DNA from: Bacteroidales bacterium
GTDB taxonomy: Bacteria; Bacteroidota; Bacteroidia; Bacteroidales; NBLH01
Length of the DNA stretch: 46,019 nucleotides
Direction: 5' to 3'
Assembly (NCBI GenBank): GCA_016937695.1
Contig: JAFGWC010000058.1
Coordinates: forward strand, 1-46,019
Numbering within the stretch: position 1 is the stretch's first letter; each line of letters opens with the position of its first letter. This document shows positions 44,301 through 46,019 of this stretch, piece by piece. Under the pieces are notes generated by a model that worked only from the letters and a program-made list of their open reading frames with translations, ran no database searches and had not been told where the DNA came from. Both the position numbers and the translations under genes were made by a program.

Positions 44301-45539
44301 ATTTGGTGCGAGACTCATTTTAGCATTCACGAAGCAGATAACGAAACAAAATTACTTTTGCTTGTTAGAGATATCAGCGATTTAAAATTAGCCGAAAAAG
44401 AAATAATTTATAAAGCCGAAGAAATAAGTAATTTAATACAAACAGTTAATAATGCAATTTTTGTAATTGATAAAAATGGAAAAATAAATATTTGGAATAA
44501 AAGTGCCGAAAAAATTACCGGATACAAAAAAGAAGAAATATTAAATAAAAACTTTGCAGGAGAATTATTTGAAGGCGAAAACAAAAAAAATATTGCTTCA
44601 ATAATAGAAAACGCATTAAAAGGCTATGAGATAGAGAATTACGAATTTGAAATAAAACAACAAAACGGAAAATTTAAAAAAATACTTTTAAATACAAGCG
44701 CACACCTCGATATAAAAGGAAACATTAAAGGCGTAATTTGTGCCGGACAAGATATTACCGAACTGGATAAATACAGAAGCAAATTAGAGAAAAAAGTAAA
44801 AATAAGAACAAAAAAGCTAGAAAGCCTCTTAAAAAAAGAAAAAGAACTTAGCGAATTAAAATCTCGTTTTGTTTCAATGGCATCGCACGAGTTTAGAACT
44901 CCGCTTTCGGCAATTAGTTTTTCGGCAGGTTTTTTAAAAAAATACTGGCCTAAAATTGAAGAAAAATCAAGAAACGAAAAACTTAACAAAATAGAAACAC
45001 AAGTACACCACATGACAGATTTACTTGACGATGTTTTGGTTATTGGAAAAGTAAGTGCAAATAAACTGGCTTTTATGCCAGAAGAATTAGATTTTAATGA
45101 ATTTATTGAACCAATTATTGAAGAAGTTTTAAATGTTACAAATAACACGCACGAAATAAAAATTGAAACTTTAGAAGCTAATACTAAAATTTATATCGAT
45201 AAAAAACTTGGCCGAAACATATTTATTAATTTTTTATCAAATGCAATAAAATTTTCGCCAAATAGAAAATTTATAAACTTTAACTGTTTAAAAACTAAAG
45301 AGTTTATGATTTTTGAGGTAATTGATTATGGAATTGGAATAAACCGTAACGAAATAAAGGAAATATTTACACCTTTTCATCGCGGGCAAAATGTTGAAAC
45401 AATACAAGGAACAGGATTAGGATTAGCTATTGTAAAAGAAGCTGTTGAAAAGCACAATGGTAAAATTTATATCGACAGCAACGAAGGAAAAGGCACAAAA
45501 TTTACATTCACTTTGCCTCATAAACCTGAAATTGTATAA
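41301..45539 (+). CDS. Receiver/eight-PAS hybrid histidine kinase
   Basis: The 1412-residue soluble protein starts with a receiver domain (about 5-125; FLMLEDNFSDA, phospho-acceptor D57 in ILSDYTLP, Lys in YVLKGNL). Eight PAS domains follow to about residue 1165, recognisable from repeated N-x-(R/K)-x-x-x-x-(L/I)-G-Y and 'D-(I/V)-T' linkers; the third has a Cys pair (CPWCVF). The HisKA domain reads SMASHEFRTPLSAISF with H1196, and the HATPase has FINFLSNAIKF, VIDYGIGIN and GTGLGLAIVKEA. A receiver at the N-terminus means the kinase can be controlled by phosphotransfer from another kinase, perhaps the membrane kinase upstream. No membrane helix is present, so it senses internal signals. It is followed 25 bases later by another receiver-kinase. 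Confidence 0.92.
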   Translation: MKNLMKFLMLEDNFSDAKLIEIELKKSKINFKLKYVENRDEFIDGINKFKPDFILSDYTLPQFTGIEALGIALDLCPEIPFVIVTGTLNEEIAVECIKLGAWDYVLKGNLIRLIPAIENSIKLKKQKDGNAISQQKLIESEARLKDLYDNAPDMFLSINPETKEIIECNKRVLSKLGYKRDEFVGKNLYDFYSEESVDFTEKVLYPRFFKTGFLKNEDLQVIRKDGSVLDVLLSSTAVYDKKGKIKYSRSIWRDVTENKFLQQELLKSNTIINRSPFVVVSWKNDEKRSIDFITSNVRNLLGYTDEEFLSDKIQYSKIIHPEDAEMVENEVITASNNKKKVSFSHKPYRLICKNKNVIWIDDKTHILRNHKGEITHYQGIISDITNQVIAEQLLLTQKNEYLSLYEEYRVQNENLKLSNEQIIAAETKYRSILDNNSDAIIISSTDYKLRYRNPAASKNIKQNGDSEYCYIALFGFKEKCPWCVFDTLKKNEVIEKEIIHPTTNKYYITTFSYLKNTDDTYSLMSVYKDITELRKTEEEKIKLLASLEASFNEIYLFEINNFRFEYINDASVKNLGYTRDEILKMTVLDINTELNEIEFKKIINPLFSGKKGKITFQTRHKRKDNTFYPLEIQLQLIKQNDKKYFLAVGNDISEKLKEEAEIRKLTTAIEQSPVAIVITDYNGDIEFVNPKFIDITGYTLNEVLGQNPRILKSGFHPKEFYVNLWDTISSGETWNGALKNKKKNGEFYWEDVTIGPVTDDKGIITNYIALKEDITKRKEIEDNLIIKSQQIENIFNNTKDIFYSIDVDTNKVLQISPACIDIFGYKPQDFYSNSNLITEIIHPEDKYFAKINRADFKKGMPIINNYRIIKPDGEIRWITNKMSPQFDDKNNLHGVSAFISDTTENTILQNALQESFNLNQKIIKTAELGVGIYNKNGDCISANDNIIKIVGGTTSEVLMQNFRKLPSWEKSGLLKDAEKCLETKKEVKRILRLASSFGKEIWCETHFSIHEADNETKLLLLVRDISDLKLAEKEIIYKAEEISNLIQTVNNAIFVIDKNGKINIWNKSAEKITGYKKEEILNKNFAGELFEGENKKNIASIIENALKGYEIENYEFEIKQQNGKFKKILLNTSAHLDIKGNIKGVICAGQDITELDKYRSKLEKKVKIRTKKLESLLKKEKELSELKSRFVSMASHEFRTPLSAISFSAGFLKKYWPKIEEKSRNEKLNKIETQVHHMTDLLDDVLVIGKVSANKLAFMPEELDFNEFIEPIIEEVLNVTNNTHEIKIETLEANTKIYIDKKLGRNIFINFLSNAIKFSPNRKFINFNCLKTKEFMIFEVIDYGIGINRNEIKEIFTPFHRGQNVETIQGTGLGLAIVKEAVEKHNGKIYIDSNEGKGTKFTFTLPHKPEIV

Positions 45540-45564
45540 TTGTTAATTATTAATTGTAAAAAAC

Positions 45565-46019
45565 ATGAAAACAATATTAGTAGTTGAAGACACTCTGGCA
45601 ATTAGAGAAGAAATATGCGACATTTTAAAAATGGAAAATTTCAATGTTTTAGAAGCTAAAAATGGTTTAGAAGGTTTGCATATTGCCAAAGAAAATATTC
45701 CTGATTTAATATTATCAGATATTTTAATGCCTGTTTTAGATGGTTTTCAGTTTATTAAAGAGCTTAAAAAATATGCAGCGACCGAAAACATTCCTGTTAT
45801 TTTCTTATCAGCAAAAGCAAATAAAGATGATATTAGAGAAGGAATGAATTTAGGTGCTGATGATTATCTTACAAAACCTCTAAGTCCGGATGATTTGCTG
45901 ATTTCTATAAATAATAAGTTAGAAAAGCAAGAAAGATTTGATAAGAAAATGCAAAATTTAAGAGAAAATATCAGTAATTTTTTGCCTCATGAATTAAGAA
46001 CTCCATTGAACGGAATACT
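45565..46019 (+). CDS. Receiver-histidine kinase, 3' end outside the window
   Basis: The first 151 codons encode a complete receiver domain (MKTILVVEDTLAIREE, D52 in ILSDILMPVLDG, switch Ser in IFLSAKA, K104 in LTKPLSP). A short linker leads to the H-box FLPHELRTPLNGI with phospho-acceptor H142, where the window ends. An HATPase domain is expected downstream. It lies 25 bases after the eight-PAS kinase and should be cotranscribed. It is the best intact relative in this window of the degenerate protein at 25097-25768, which shares its layout but has lost the phospho-acceptor His. Confidence 0.88.
   Translation, partial: MKTILVVEDTLAIREEICDILKMENFNVLEAKNGLEGLHIAKENIPDLILSDILMPVLDGFQFIKELKKYAATENIPVIFLSAKANKDDIREGMNLGADDYLTKPLSPDDLLISINNKLEKQERFDKKMQNLRENISNFLPHELRTPLNGI

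Overview
The window is a strongly AT-rich piece of a Bacteroidota genome. The evidence is type IX secretion (T9SS) cargo with type A and type B sorting domains, a PorP/SprF-like protein, a CarboxypepD_reg/TonB-type outer membrane receptor, several TAnnTTTG (-7 type) promoters, and mostly absent Shine-Dalgarno sequences. It fits a free-living Bacteroidales- or Marinilabiliales-like organism, but I cannot place it more finely. I recognise no tRNA, rRNA, CRISPR array or transposase.

Region 1 (1-4.6 kb) is a regulatory cluster: the C-terminal part of an ECF-type sigma factor, a small cytosolic protein, a membrane anti-sigma-like TPR protein interrupted by one in-frame TAA, and a convergent, membrane-anchored TPR-CHAT (caspase-like) protein. 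Region 2 (4.6-12.8 kb) is a GG-leader peptide cassette: a 56-residue precursor ending its leader in GG, a LytTR regulator split by a frameshift, a pseudo-radical-SAM protein of the GG-Bacteroidales type that seems to lack its N-terminus, an outer membrane receptor, a C39-peptidase ABC exporter and its HlyD-type partner. The active radical SAM maturase expected for such a cassette is not in the window, and two of the genes that are here look damaged.

Region 3 (12.8-16.4 kb) holds sucC, a lone CheR-type methyltransferase, and an arginine deiminase gene one base behind it. Region 4 (16.5-24.3 kb, minus strand) is a surface operon: small exported protein, 14-PKD-domain type B T9SS protein, PorP/SprF-like partner, and a PorE-like OmpA protein. 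Region 5 (24.5-26.4 kb, minus) encodes an outer membrane barrel, two receiver proteins with lost signalling residues, and a small protein. Region 6 (26.7-36.7 kb, plus) is one giant 3297-residue T9SS type A surface protein. Region 7 (37-46 kb, plus) is a chain of multi-PAS signalling proteins: a PAS protein without kinase, a membrane histidine kinase, an 8-PAS receiver-kinase, and the start of another receiver-kinase.

The most interesting signal is regulatory. An identical 16-bp near-palindrome, TAGGTATAAACACCTA, lies in the same orientation, 59-60 bp upstream of a TAnnTTTG box, in front of both the PKD surface operon and the giant surface protein gene. A half-matching copy sits 60 bp upstream of the TAnnTTTG box of the barrel/receiver operon, and two variants lie upstream of the PAS/kinase operon. 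This suggests that regions 4-7 form one regulon linking secreted surface proteins to sensory proteins. The DNA-binding regulator is not obvious in the window.
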